Shown here: positions 42,730 through 50,771 of the stretch, in pieces
Layout: each line of letters opens with the position of its first letter
Numbering within the stretch: position 1 is the first letter of the stretch
Assembly (NCBI GenBank): GCA_965227455.1
Contig: OZ245752.1
Location: 1,736,001 to 1,800,000 of the forward strand
DNA from: JABDIP01 sp965227455
GTDB lineage: Bacteria; Pseudomonadota; Alphaproteobacteria; DSM-16000; Inquilinaceae
Length of the DNA: 64,000 nt
Direction: 5' to 3'
The notes under the pieces: generated by a model
The model's database searches: none
The model's input: only the letters and a program-made list of their open reading frames with translations
Told to the model about the DNA's origin: nothing
Translations under genes and position numbers: made by a program

Positions 42730-43316
42730 ACATCCTGGTCGTCTACAGCCATCCGGTGCCCGAGAGCTTCAACGCTGCCATCCGCGACGCCACCGTCGAG
42801 GCGCTGGGCAAGGCCGGCCACAGCGTCCGCCTGCTCGACCTGCATGCCGAGGGATTCGACCCGGTGATGGGTTGCGACGAGCGCCGCGCCTATCACACCC
42901 GCGGCGAGAACGAGACGTCGGTCGCCGACCATCTCGCCCTGCTGCGCGAGGCCGAGGGGCTGGTCTTCGTCTATCCGACCTGGTGGTACGGCCTGCCGGC
43001 CATGCTCAAGGGCTGGCTGGACAGGGTCTGGGTGCCGCACGCCACCTTCACAATGCCGGAGGACGGCCAGGCGATCCGCCCGCTGATGACCCATATCCGA
43101 TTTCTCGGCGTCATCACCACCTGCGGCGCGCCCTGGTGGTGGAGCAAGTTCGTCGGCGAGCCCGGCCGCCGCACCATCCTGCGCGGAATCCGCGCGCTCT
43201 GCGCCAAGCGCTGCCGCACCCTGTGGATGGCCCATTACAAGATGGATTCCTCGACCTCCGAGAGCCGGAAGGCCTATCTGGAGCGGTTGCGAAAGCGGCT
43301 GGCCCGGGTGGCCTGA
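42726..43316 (+). CDS. NAD(P)H:quinone oxidoreductase-like flavodoxin-fold protein (second)
   Basis: This 196-residue paralogue has a GTG start overlapping the previous stop. Matching motifs are YSHPVPESFNAAIRDATVEA, VFVYPTWWYGLPAMLKGWLD, and a downstream LGVITTCGAPWWWSKF segment; the last is more like the WrbA/KefF pattern. It has the conserved flavin-binding positions. The two copies differ well beyond a recent duplication. Both follow the oxidase-amidohydrolase operon after a repeat. Confidence 0.87.
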   Translation: MNILVVYSHPVPESFNAAIRDATVEALGKAGHSVRLLDLHAEGFDPVMGCDERRAYHTRGENETSVADHLALLREAEGLVFVYPTWWYGLPAMLKGWLDRVWVPHATFTMPEDGQAIRPLMTHIRFLGVITTCGAPWWWSKFVGEPGRRTILRGIRALCAKRCRTLWMAHYKMDSSTSESRKAYLERLRKRLARVA

Positions 43317-43367
43317 GATGCCGAAACGCCGTCGGACAATTCAGAACGCCGTTCTGGCTTAGCCGAC

Positions 43368-43518
43368 CTCACCCTTCGACAAGCTCAGGATGAGGGCATT
43401 TGGGGAGCCGCCCGCATCACAATCACCCTCATCCTTCGACAGGCTCGGGATGGGAGTGATTGTGGCGCAGCTCTACCCTAGGGAGCCCTCATCCTGAGCC
43501 TGTCGAAGGGTGAGGATG
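43368..43518. repeat. CCTTCGACA(A/G)GCTC(A/G)GGATGAGG repeats, three copies
   Basis: Two direct copies (about 43368-43397 and 43424-43454) and one inverted copy (about 43487-43518) share the core CCTTCGACAGGCTCAGGATG. This repeat family is dispersed in many Alphaproteobacteria. The second and third copies form a hairpin-capable pair in the gap between convergent genes. Confidence 0.85.
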
Positions 43519-43550
43519 GCAACGCCAGAGCCGGCCCGCGCCCTTAAGCC

Positions 43551-44318
43551 CTACTCCAGCCGCGTCAGCCGCATCAGGGGATCGCCGGCGGCATCGGTCA
43601 GCAGCAGGAACGGCCCGTCGAAGCGGTAGCCCATCACCGCATCCAGGGCGGCGAAGAATTCCGTTTCCTGGTCCATCAGGGCCTCTGCGCAGGCCCGGCG
43701 GGTGGCGGCCAAGGGGCCGAAGCTCAGCGCGCCGTCCGAGACCTCCGCGGCGCCGTTGAACTGGTTGCAGCCGCCGGAGCCGTGCACCCCGCCGCGCTCG
43801 TCGAAGCCGATGGTGGTCTGGGCCCGATCCATCACGCCGCCGCCGCGGATGTCCTCCACCAGCCAGGTGACACCGACCAGGGCCGGCATGTCGCCCGCCG
43901 ACCGGGGCCCCTGCCCCATCTTCTCCATCAGAATGTCCACCGTGTCAGGTGCGCCCCGGGTCAGCACCGGATGCACGCTGGTGCTGCGGAAGATCGTCTC
44001 GCCATCGACCACCAGCTTGGCGGTCACCGCATAGCTGTGCCGCTCGTCGATCATCGCCGGGTCGTAGAGCAGCTGGAATGGCACCGGCACCGACTCCGCC
44101 CGGATCGTGATCGCCGAGAGCAGCGGCGCCGGCGCATCCTGGCGCGAGACATCGTACAGCTCCACCTCCAGCACCGCCCCCGGCGGCACCGCGATGCGCT
44201 CGCGATACCCGGCGGTGCCGTCCAGGGTCCGGAATTCGGCCGCGGCGGCCCCGGCGGCAATTGCCAGAAAGGCCGTCAGCCCGACCAGAAGCCCGGCCCA
44301 GCGGAACTGCCCCATCAT
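43551..44318 (-). CDS. Secreted YbaY/HslJ-type protein (META domain)
   Basis: The start at 44318 (255 residues, MMGQFRWAGLLVGLTAFLAI) follows GGGGAGG and a Sec signal (cleaved near AAA-EF). The first domain resembles YscW/YbaY-type chaperones (PPGAVLEVELYDVSRQDAPA, then PFQLLYDPAMID). The second is a META/HslJ-type domain: SGGCNQFNGAAEV, FGPLAATRRACAEALMDQET and FLLLTDAAGDPLMRL. Such proteins are periplasmic and heat-shock- or envelope-related; function is not proven. It converges with the second quinone-reductase gene and stands alone. Confidence 0.85.
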   Translation of the reverse strand: MMGQFRWAGLLVGLTAFLAIAAGAAAAEFRTLDGTAGYRERIAVPPGAVLEVELYDVSRQDAPAPLLSAITIRAESVPVPFQLLYDPAMIDERHSYAVTAKLVVDGETIFRSTSVHPVLTRGAPDTVDILMEKMGQGPRSAGDMPALVGVTWLVEDIRGGGVMDRAQTTIGFDERGGVHGSGGCNQFNGAAEVSDGALSFGPLAATRRACAEALMDQETEFFAALDAVMGYRFDGPFLLLTDAAGDPLMRLTRLE

Positions 44319-44604
44319 CGTGGATCCTCCCCGTATCCCCATGCCGCACAGATTTCGCGGCTCATTGCGCCCGCGGCGGCACGCAGGTTGCGGCCATGTT
44401 GAAGGCCACACGAAGCGACCGCAATGCGCCTAACGGTCCCATAGGCACACGGAAGGCGTGCAGAATTTGCGGTCCAGCGCCATGGATCTGGGCGGCTTCC
44501 GGATGCAGGGCCGGGTTGCCGCTTCACCTATGCGGGTTCTCCAGCAGGTGTGCCGGCTTCTGGACTGGTGTCGGATGAATGCGCTGTTAGAGACCGTGGC
44601 CCGC

Positions 44605-45159
44605 TTAGTCGAGCGGGTCGTCGCCAAACCGTTCCCAGAGCTTGGGATAGCGCTCTCGCAGATGATCTTCGTCGTCCTCGAACGGCTCGCCTGACGGCCC
44701 ATCCATTCCCAGACCGGCTTCCGTCTCGGAATGATCGCGCACATCGCCCTCGCCGCCCTTTTCCTCGAAAACCTCGACGGCGACGTAATAGTACGCCTCG
44801 AACTCCCAGACGCCGAAGGGACCAGTCGGCTCCAGTGGGAGGTCGGCCAGGCTGTCCGGGTCGGCAAGTGCGGCCTCATAGGCTTCGCGTCCGCGCGACA
44901 CCAACCACCGGCGGAAGTACTCGAACCCGTCATCGGAGCTGCCGCCGTGGATGACATAGGCTGCGCCCCACAAGTCCCAGCTGTACGCCTCATTGAGAAG
45001 GCGGCGGAACGTCACCTCGAACGCAATGATCTCCTTGAGCGAGAGATCGCGAAGCAAGGCGTGCAGCGTCCCCATGCGTGCAGCGGGATCGATATCGGGC
45101 CCGAGCTTATGCTCGATGATCTGCCAGAACCGGTCTTCCGGCATTCCTGATGCGGCCAT
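44605..45159 (-). CDS. DUF4240 family protein
   Basis: The ATG at 45159 (184 residues, MAASGMPEDRFWQIIEHKLG) is preceded by GGAGGAG at close spacing and replaces the weaker upstream TTG. The family pattern is clear: RFWQIIE at the start, AAYVIHGGSSDDGFEYFRRW and VSRGREAYEAALADPDSLAD. Function is unknown; DUF4240 proteins are often in defence- or toxin-immunity contexts. It is encoded next to tRNA-Glu. Confidence 0.88.
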   Translation of the reverse strand: MAASGMPEDRFWQIIEHKLGPDIDPAARMGTLHALLRDLSLKEIIAFEVTFRRLLNEAYSWDLWGAAYVIHGGSSDDGFEYFRRWLVSRGREAYEAALADPDSLADLPLEPTGPFGVWEFEAYYYVAVEVFEEKGGEGDVRDHSETEAGLGMDGPSGEPFEDDEDHLRERYPKLWERFGDDPLD

Positions 45160-45311
45160 TAGCTCCTCCAAGACCGGTGAGATTCGGATCGGAAATATCG
45201 GAACACGGTACAGAGCGGACGACGTCGAACTCGAACTCAGACTTCGTCCGTGCTTCAGCTGAATGCAGAAATGCCGACACGGCAGGATCTGGAAAATGCG
45301 TAATGAGGCAC

Positions 45312-45387
45312 TGGCGACCCCTACGGGATTCGAACCCGTGTTGCCGCCGTGAAAGGGCGGTGTCCTAGGCCTCTAGACGAAGGGGTC
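45312..45387 (-). tRNA. tRNA-Glu (anticodon TTC)
   Basis: The reverse complement folds as a cloverleaf of 76 nt including an encoded CCA. The acceptor stem GACCCCT pairs with AGGGGTC; the D arm contains CTAGAGGCCTAGG. The anticodon loop in CCGCCCTTTCACGGCGG places TTC at the centre, and the T arm is CGGGTTCGAATCCCG. Charging is with glutamate. Confidence 0.97.
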
Positions 45388-45407
45388 GGTGGTCGAGAGC
45401 CGGCGGA

Positions 45408-45436
45408 TAAGTAGCGATGCCCGATGGCGAAATCAA
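45408..45436 (-). promoter_or_regulatory. Promoter of tRNA-Glu
   Basis: On the minus strand TTGATT (45436-45431) and TACTTA (45413-45408) are spaced by exactly 17 bp, a near-consensus housekeeping promoter, 21 bp before the tRNA. The -35 box overlaps the recJ stop codon. Confidence 0.7.
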
Positions 45437-47247
45437 GGGGTTTCGGTGGCGCAGACCGGGGCGGCGTCCTCGATCTGGAACTGCGGCGTCTCGCGGCCGT
45501 TCCAGCGGTCGAGGCGCAGCAGGCCGGCGATGTGCAGCGGCGGGCCGCCGGCGTCCAGCAGGGCGGTGCCGAGATCGGTGCCGGCGGCGCGGAAGGCGAT
45601 GGCCTTCAGGCGGCCGCCCTCGGGGCCGGTCAGGAAACAGCTCACATGGTTGGCGCCGACCACCTTGGCGGCGACGGCCCGGGCGCCGGTCAGCACGAAG
45701 CGCGGCTCCGCATTGCCGGCGCCATAGGGTCCCAGCCGCTCCAGCAGGGCGGCAAGCTCTGTCGTGGCGCCGCCCACCGCCAGGGTGCCGTCGAAATCGC
45801 TGACCGGCACCAGCGGCCCGCCGGCCTGGCCCTGGACATGGTCGTGCAGGAAGTCGCCCAGCGCCGCCAGCCGGTCGGCGGCCACCGTAAATCCGGCCGC
45901 CATGGGATGCCCGCCGCCGGTCATCAGCAGGCCGGCCTGCCGCGCCTCCGCCACCGCCGCCCCGATATCCACGCCGGGCACCGAGCGGCAGGAGGCGCGG
46001 CCGACATCGCCCTCCAGCGCCACCACGCAGGCCGGGCGATCGTAGCGCTCCTTCAGCCGACCGGCGACGATGCCGATCACGCCCGGATGCCAGCCCTGGC
46101 CCGCCGCCAGCGCCACCGGCCCCGGATCGGGGCTGCCGTCGAGCTGCTCGGTCGCCTGGCGCAGCACGTCGGCCTCGATCGCCTTGCGGTCATCGTTGTG
46201 GCTGTCGAGGATCGCAGCGATCTCCGCCGCCTCGGCCGGGTCTTCCGTGCTGAGCAGCCTTGCGCCCAGATCGGCGCGGCCGATGCGGCCGCCGGCATTG
46301 ACCCGGGGGCCGAGGATGTAACCGAGATGATAGGCGCCGACCCGCTCCGATACCTTGGCCACGTCGGCCAGGGCCCGGATGCCGATATTGCGCCGCCGGG
46401 CCATGACCTTGAGCCCCTGGATCACCAGGGCGCGGTTGAGGCCGGTCAGCGGCACCACGTCGCAGACCGTGCCCAGCGCCACCAGATCCAGCAGCCCGAG
46501 CAGGTCGGGGGCTGAGCGGTCGCCGAGGGCGCCGTCCCGGCGCAGCGCCCGGCTGACCGCCACCAGGGTCAGGAAGGTGACGCCGCAGGCCGCCAGATGG
46601 CCAAGCCCGCTGTCATCGTCCAGCCGGTTCGGATTGACCACCGCATGGGCCGCCGGCAACTCTGCCGCGGCGGCATGGTGGTCCAGCACGATCACCTGCA
46701 GCCCCTCAGCCTTGGCCGCGGCCAGCGGTTCCAGGGCGGTGGTACCGCAATCCACGGTGATGACCAGCCCCGCCCCGGCATCGCGCAGCGCCTTCAGCGC
46801 CGGCGCATTGGGGCCGTAGCCCTCGGCCATGCGGTCGGGGATATGCAGCAGCGGATCGCCGCCCAGCGCCCGTAGATAGCGCAACAGCAGCGCGGCACAG
46901 GTGGCGCCGTCGACGTCGTAGTCGCCGAACACCGCAATGCGTTCGCCTGCCGCGATCGCGGCGGCGATGCGGTCCGCCGCCCGGTCCATGTCCTTCAGCA
47001 CCGAAGGATCGGGCATCAGCGCCCGCAGAGTCGGCGCGAGATAGGCTTCCGCGCCGTCCACCGAGATGCCCCGGGCCGCCAGGATACGCCCGACCAGTTC
47101 CGGCAGGTCGTGGCGTTGGCTCAGCGCCAGGGACTGCCGCTCATCGACGGCATGAAGCTGCCACCGGCGGCCGTTGAGGGACCGCTCGACTTCGAGCAGG
47201 GCGGTGGCCGGCAACACCGGTGATTCGAGCGGCGCGGTCACCGCCAT
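45433..47247 (-). CDS. recJ: Single-stranded-DNA-specific exonuclease RecJ
   Basis: This 604-residue DHH-family 5'-3' exonuclease works in recombination and mismatch repair. Motif I is VFGDYDVDGATCAALLL (Asp109-Tyr-Asp111), the DHH motif is VIVLDHHAAA (Asp189-His190-His191), and a DHHA1-type region is marked by TGGGHPMAAGFTVAADRL. Length is close to the usual ~580 residues. It lies directly before tRNA-Glu and is next to hom-glpX in many Alphaproteobacteria; here two response-regulator genes and a palindrome separate them. Confidence 0.96.
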   Translation of the reverse strand: MAVTAPLESPVLPATALLEVERSLNGRRWQLHAVDERQSLALSQRHDLPELVGRILAARGISVDGAEAYLAPTLRALMPDPSVLKDMDRAADRIAAAIAAGERIAVFGDYDVDGATCAALLLRYLRALGGDPLLHIPDRMAEGYGPNAPALKALRDAGAGLVITVDCGTTALEPLAAAKAEGLQVIVLDHHAAAAELPAAHAVVNPNRLDDDSGLGHLAACGVTFLTLVAVSRALRRDGALGDRSAPDLLGLLDLVALGTVCDVVPLTGLNRALVIQGLKVMARRRNIGIRALADVAKVSERVGAYHLGYILGPRVNAGGRIGRADLGARLLSTEDPAEAAEIAAILDSHNDDRKAIEADVLRQATEQLDGSPDPGPVALAAGQGWHPGVIGIVAGRLKERYDRPACVVALEGDVGRASCRSVPGVDIGAAVAEARQAGLLMTGGGHPMAAGFTVAADRLAALGDFLHDHVQGQAGGPLVPVSDFDGTLAVGGATTELAALLERLGPYGAGNAEPRFVLTGARAVAAKVVGANHVSCFLTGPEGGRLKAIAFRAAGTDLGTALLDAGGPPLHIAGLLRLDRWNGRETPQFQIEDAAPVCATETP

Positions 47248-47843
47248 CTATCGATGCCGGCTGGCCGGAACGCTGCTTTCTGCATGGAGCGCCACAGTTC
47301 GATTGCTGTCATTTCAACGGGCTGCAAATGACTCTTCATGGATCCTTTGAAAATCGGGTCCCCTGTCAGGCAGGTACGCCCGCGCACCGACCCGACCGGT
47401 CCTACCCCGTTGTATCACGCAGCGGCGTTGGGGCGGTTCCTTGACGTGCCGACAATGGCCGGGAAAGAACCCATCCGGTACCCATCCCTGCTGTCGTTGG
47501 ATATGCGTCGAAACAATGAATTCAGACAAGCCAGAAAATCAAAGATAAACAATTTCGTAAGTTAAATTAACTTAACTATTAATAATCAACTTGAAGTTTT
47601 GCCCCTAGCGGAGAGTTTCATTTATTCTGACTATTGAAATATAAAATTTAGAACACATCTAATCAATACCATGAGAGCGATATATTTGAAAGCTGCACTG
47701 TTCTTTTCTGCGCGCCAGAGGCGATCCATTAGTGCAATTGGGCCGGGGACTTATTCCGGCCCGCTGCCGCCCCTTCGTCGCCACCCATTCGATGTCGCCT
47801 ATGCACCGACCGGAAAGATGATCCTCAATGGAGGGCCCCCGTC
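47248..47843. other. AT-rich intergenic region before the response-regulator genes
   Basis: This 596-bp spacer separates recJ (minus) from the first response regulator (plus). About 47520-47700 is strongly AT-rich with GTTAAATTAACTTAAC-like repeats. A 58-codon open frame (47671-47847) overlaps the regulator start but looks accidental. The region should hold both promoters. Confidence 0.5.
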
Positions 47844-49040
47844 ATGAGCAAGAAGGTTCTGTTCGTCGACGACGACACCAACATCCTGGCTGCCTATCGA
47901 CGCGCATTGCGCAAGACCTGCGAGCTGAAGACAGCGGAGGGCGGCGCGGACGGGCTGCGCATCCTGGCCGAGGACGGACCCTTCGCGGTGGTCATCAGCG
48001 ACATGCAGATGCCGGAGATGAACGGGCTGGAGTTCCTGAAGGAAGTCGCCAAGCGGCAGCCGGACACGGTGCGCATCATGCTGACCGGCAATGCCGACCA
48101 GAAGACCGCGGTGGACGCGGTCAACGAAGGGGCCGTCTTCCGCTTCTGCAACAAGCCCTGCCCGCCCGAAGAGCTGGCCGCGACCATCGACACCGCACTG
48201 GAGCACCATCGGCTGATCACCGCCGAGAAGACCCTGCTGGAACATACCCTGGCGGGCAGCGTGAAGGTGCTGGTCGACGTGTTATCGCTGGTCGATTCCA
48301 ACGCCTTCCGCCGCACCGAGCGGCTGCGCGGCTGGGCGAAGACGGTGGCCGGACAAATGGGTCTCTCCAATGCCTGGGAGCTGGACCTCGCGGCCATGCT
48401 GTCGCCGATCGGCGACCTGACCCTGCCGGCAGAGATCCGCGAGAAGCGCGATCGCGGCGAAAAGCTGAACGGCGCCGAGAGGGCCCTGGTCGCCGGCGCG
48501 CCGGAGGCCGCCCACAAGCTGATCGGCAACATCCCGCGCCTCGGCGGCGTCGCCGAGATCATCCTCTACCAGGGAAAGCGCTTCGACGGCAGCGGCCTTC
48601 CCGACACCGACTTCGCCGGCACAGACATCCCGGTGGGCGCGCGGATCCTAAAGATCCTCAACGACCTCAACGCCGCTGCCGACCTGCCGCAGCCGTCGCG
48701 GCGCGCCTTTGCGGCCCTCGAGCATCACGCCGCCCATTACGACCCGGAGCTGCTGGCGAAGATCGAATCCTGGCTCGCGCCCAAGCAGGACCCGGCAGCG
48801 CCGACCGGCCCGCAGCACATCGAGGTGGCGATCGACTGGCTGCTGCCGGGCGACGTCATCGAGGCCGATATCGTGACCGAGGAGGGCCAGCTGGTGCTGG
48901 CCGCCGGCTACGAAGTCACCAACGCCCTGATCGAAAAGCTGATCACCCTGAAGCGGGTCAAGCGCATCAAGCAGCCCTTCGCGGTGCTGCGCCAGATCGA
49001 GCCCGCCGAAGGCGATGCACCCGCATCCAACGCCGCATGA
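47844..49040 (+). CDS. Response regulator with degenerate HD-GYP-like output domain
   Basis: This 398-residue protein starts with a receiver domain (residues ~4-120; VLFVDDDTNILAA, phospho-Asp53 in VVISDMQMPEMNG, switch Thr in IMLTGNAD). A helical linker is followed by an HD-GYP-like domain (~150-310). The HD pair is missing (LAAMLSPIGDLTLPAEI), and the HHE/GYP region reads ILYQGKRFDGSGLPDTDFAG, so c-di-GMP hydrolysis is unlikely. The C-terminal ~80 residues (PTGPQHIEVAIDWLLPGDVI) resemble output domains of RpfG-like regulators. GGAGG precedes the start. It is 38 bp ahead of a second receiver protein. Confidence 0.85.
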   Translation: MSKKVLFVDDDTNILAAYRRALRKTCELKTAEGGADGLRILAEDGPFAVVISDMQMPEMNGLEFLKEVAKRQPDTVRIMLTGNADQKTAVDAVNEGAVFRFCNKPCPPEELAATIDTALEHHRLITAEKTLLEHTLAGSVKVLVDVLSLVDSNAFRRTERLRGWAKTVAGQMGLSNAWELDLAAMLSPIGDLTLPAEIREKRDRGEKLNGAERALVAGAPEAAHKLIGNIPRLGGVAEIILYQGKRFDGSGLPDTDFAGTDIPVGARILKILNDLNAAADLPQPSRRAFAALEHHAAHYDPELLAKIESWLAPKQDPAAPTGPQHIEVAIDWLLPGDVIEADIVTEEGQLVLAAGYEVTNALIEKLITLKRVKRIKQPFAVLRQIEPAEGDAPASNAA

Positions 49041-49078
49041 CGCGGCAAGCCCATTCGCACACAGGTATGGAGAGCTGA

Positions 49079-49462
49079 ATGAAGGCAAAGGTTCTGGTGG
49101 TCGACGACGAGGATCACATCCTCGAGGCCTTTTGGCGGAACTTCCGCAACCAATACGACATCCACTGCGCCAATGATGGCTGGGAGGGCCTGGAGGTTCT
49201 GGAGAAAGAGGGTCCCTTCGAGGTCGTCGTCAGCGACTGGAAGATGCCCAAGATCGACGGCATCCAGTTCCTCGGAGAGGCCATGCGGCGGGCACCGGAA
49301 ACGGTGCGCATCATGCTCACGGGCCATGGCGAGAAGCATCTCGCCGTCGATGCGGTCAACCAGGACTACCTGTTCCGCTTCCACACCAAGCCCTGTCCCC
49401 TGCCCGAGCTGTTCCGCTCCATCGAAGACGGCATCGCCTGGCACCGCCGGCGCCTCGGATAG
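49079..49462 (+). CDS. Single-domain response regulator
   Basis: This 127-residue protein is a receiver domain alone: KAKVLVVDDEDHILEAFWRN at the start, phospho-Asp53 in EVVVSDWKMPKIDG, switch Thr in RIMLTGHGEK and the conserved Lys in FHTKPCPLPEL. It is 38 bp downstream of the degenerate HD-GYP regulator and the two receivers are similar (PFEVVVSDWKMP versus PFAVVISDMQMP). It may act as a phosphate sink or adaptor in a shared signalling path; no histidine kinase is encoded close by. Confidence 0.9.
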   Translation: MKAKVLVVDDEDHILEAFWRNFRNQYDIHCANDGWEGLEVLEKEGPFEVVVSDWKMPKIDGIQFLGEAMRRAPETVRIMLTGHGEKHLAVDAVNQDYLFRFHTKPCPLPELFRSIEDGIAWHRRRLG

Positions 49463-49473
49463 GCTTGAGAGGG

Positions 49474-49704
49474 TTTCACCACCAAGACACCAAGGCGCCA
49501 AGAGTCACAGTTGGTTGCGCCGAAGGCGCATCAACAGGGATCACCACAGAGACACAGAGGCACAGAGGCACAGAGTGCGAAGCGGTGTCGGATTTCACCG
49601 CCAGCGCTTCATCTCTGCGCCTCTGTGTCTCTGTGGTGTTTTTCTGATGCGCCTTCGGCGCAACCAACTGTGACTCTTGGCGCCTTGGTGTCTTGGTGGT
49701 GAAA
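49474..49704. repeat. 231-bp near-perfect palindrome (giant inverted repeat)
   Basis: The outer arms 49474-49533 and 49645-49704 are perfect 60-bp inverted copies, beginning TTTCACCACCAAGACACCAA. Inner arms at 49542-49567 and 49613-49638 contain ACCACAGAGACACAGAGGC. The central ~45 bp is unpaired. It occupies the space between the response regulator and the convergent glpX gene, ending just 6 bp from the glpX stop codon. Each arm contains an internal GCGCCGAAGGCGC palindrome. It may be a miniature mobile element, and would act as a strong two-way terminator. Confidence 0.9.
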
Positions 49705-49710
49705 AAACAA

Positions 49711-50700
49711 CTACCTGTCGGTGGCCGAGAACCCCGTCTTGCGGGTGAAGTTGTGGCGGGCCTCGATCTCGCGGACGGTTCCGCTTTTCGAGCGCATGAC
49801 GATGGAGTGGGTGACCGCGCCGTTGGCGAAGCGGCGGACGCCGCGCAGCATCGGGCCGGTGGTGACGCCGGTGGCGGCGAACATCACGTCGCCGGAGGCC
49901 ATCTCATTCATGTCGAATACCTTGGTCAGGTCCTCCACGCCATAGCGCAGGGCGCGTTCCTTCTCATCGTCGTTGCGGAAGGCCAGCCGGCCCTGCATCT
50001 GGCCGCCGATGCAGCGCAGGGCGGCCGCCGCCAGCACGCCCTCCGGGGCGCCGCCGATGCCCATATACATGTCGACGCCGGTTTCCGGCTGGGAGGTGGC
50101 GATGATGCCCGACACGTCGCCGTCGGAGATCAGCATGATCCGCGCGCCCGCCTCGCGCACCTTGGCGATCAGCTCGCCATGGCGCGGCCGGTCCAGGATG
50201 CAGACCACCAGGTCGGACACGTCGGAACGCCGCGCCAGGGCCAGGGATTTCAGGTTCTGGGACGGCTTGGCGTCCAGGTCGATCAGATCGTCCGGCAGGC
50301 CGCCGCCGACCGCAATCTTCTCCATATAGGTGTCCGGCGCGTGCAGGAATCCGCCCTTGTTGGCCATGGCGATGACCGCCAGCGCGTTGGGGCCGCCTTT
50401 GGCGGTGATGGTGGTGCCCTCCAGCGGGTCCAGCGCGATGTCGATCTCCGGGCCCCTGCCGGCGCCCACCTTTTCGCCGATGTACAGCATCGGCGCCTCG
50501 TCGCGTTCGCCCTCGCCGATCACCACCTCGCCGTCGATATAGAGGCTGTTGAGCGCCTTGCGCATGGCATCAACGGCGGCCTGGTCGGCCTGCCGCTCGT
50601 CGCCCCGACCCATCTGCAACGATGCCGACAAGGCGGCGGCCTCGGTGACCCGCACCACCTCCAGCGCCAGGTTGCGGTCCATCACTTGGGCGTCGGACAT
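49711..50700 (-). CDS. glpX: Class II fructose-1,6-bisphosphatase
   Basis: The start at 50700 (329 residues, MSDAQVMDRNLALEVVRVTE) has GGGGGAGG as ribosome-binding site. GlpX hydrolyses fructose 1,6-bisphosphate in gluconeogenesis. The metal/phosphate motif is IALDPLEGTTITA, with the earlier EVVIGEGERDEAPMLY loop. Length equals the E. coli GlpX class. It follows hom by 71 bp on the same strand; hom-glpX-recJ is a conserved alphaproteobacterial order. Confidence 0.95.
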   Translation of the reverse strand: MSDAQVMDRNLALEVVRVTEAAALSASLQMGRGDERQADQAAVDAMRKALNSLYIDGEVVIGEGERDEAPMLYIGEKVGAGRGPEIDIALDPLEGTTITAKGGPNALAVIAMANKGGFLHAPDTYMEKIAVGGGLPDDLIDLDAKPSQNLKSLALARRSDVSDLVVCILDRPRHGELIAKVREAGARIMLISDGDVSGIIATSQPETGVDMYMGIGGAPEGVLAAAALRCIGGQMQGRLAFRNDDEKERALRYGVEDLTKVFDMNEMASGDVMFAATGVTTGPMLRGVRRFANGAVTHSIVMRSKSGTVREIEARHNFTRKTGFSATDR

Positions 50701-50771
50701 GTCCTCCCCCTTCTCGTTCTGATTTCGTATAGACGGCGCCGAACGGACGCCGACGGAAAGGGCCAATGGAC

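Noticed and set aside
47671..47847. 58-codon open frame overlapping the first response-regulator start (ATGA)
   Set aside because: No ribosome-binding site, no recognisable domain, and Arg/Pro-rich content typical of chance frames.
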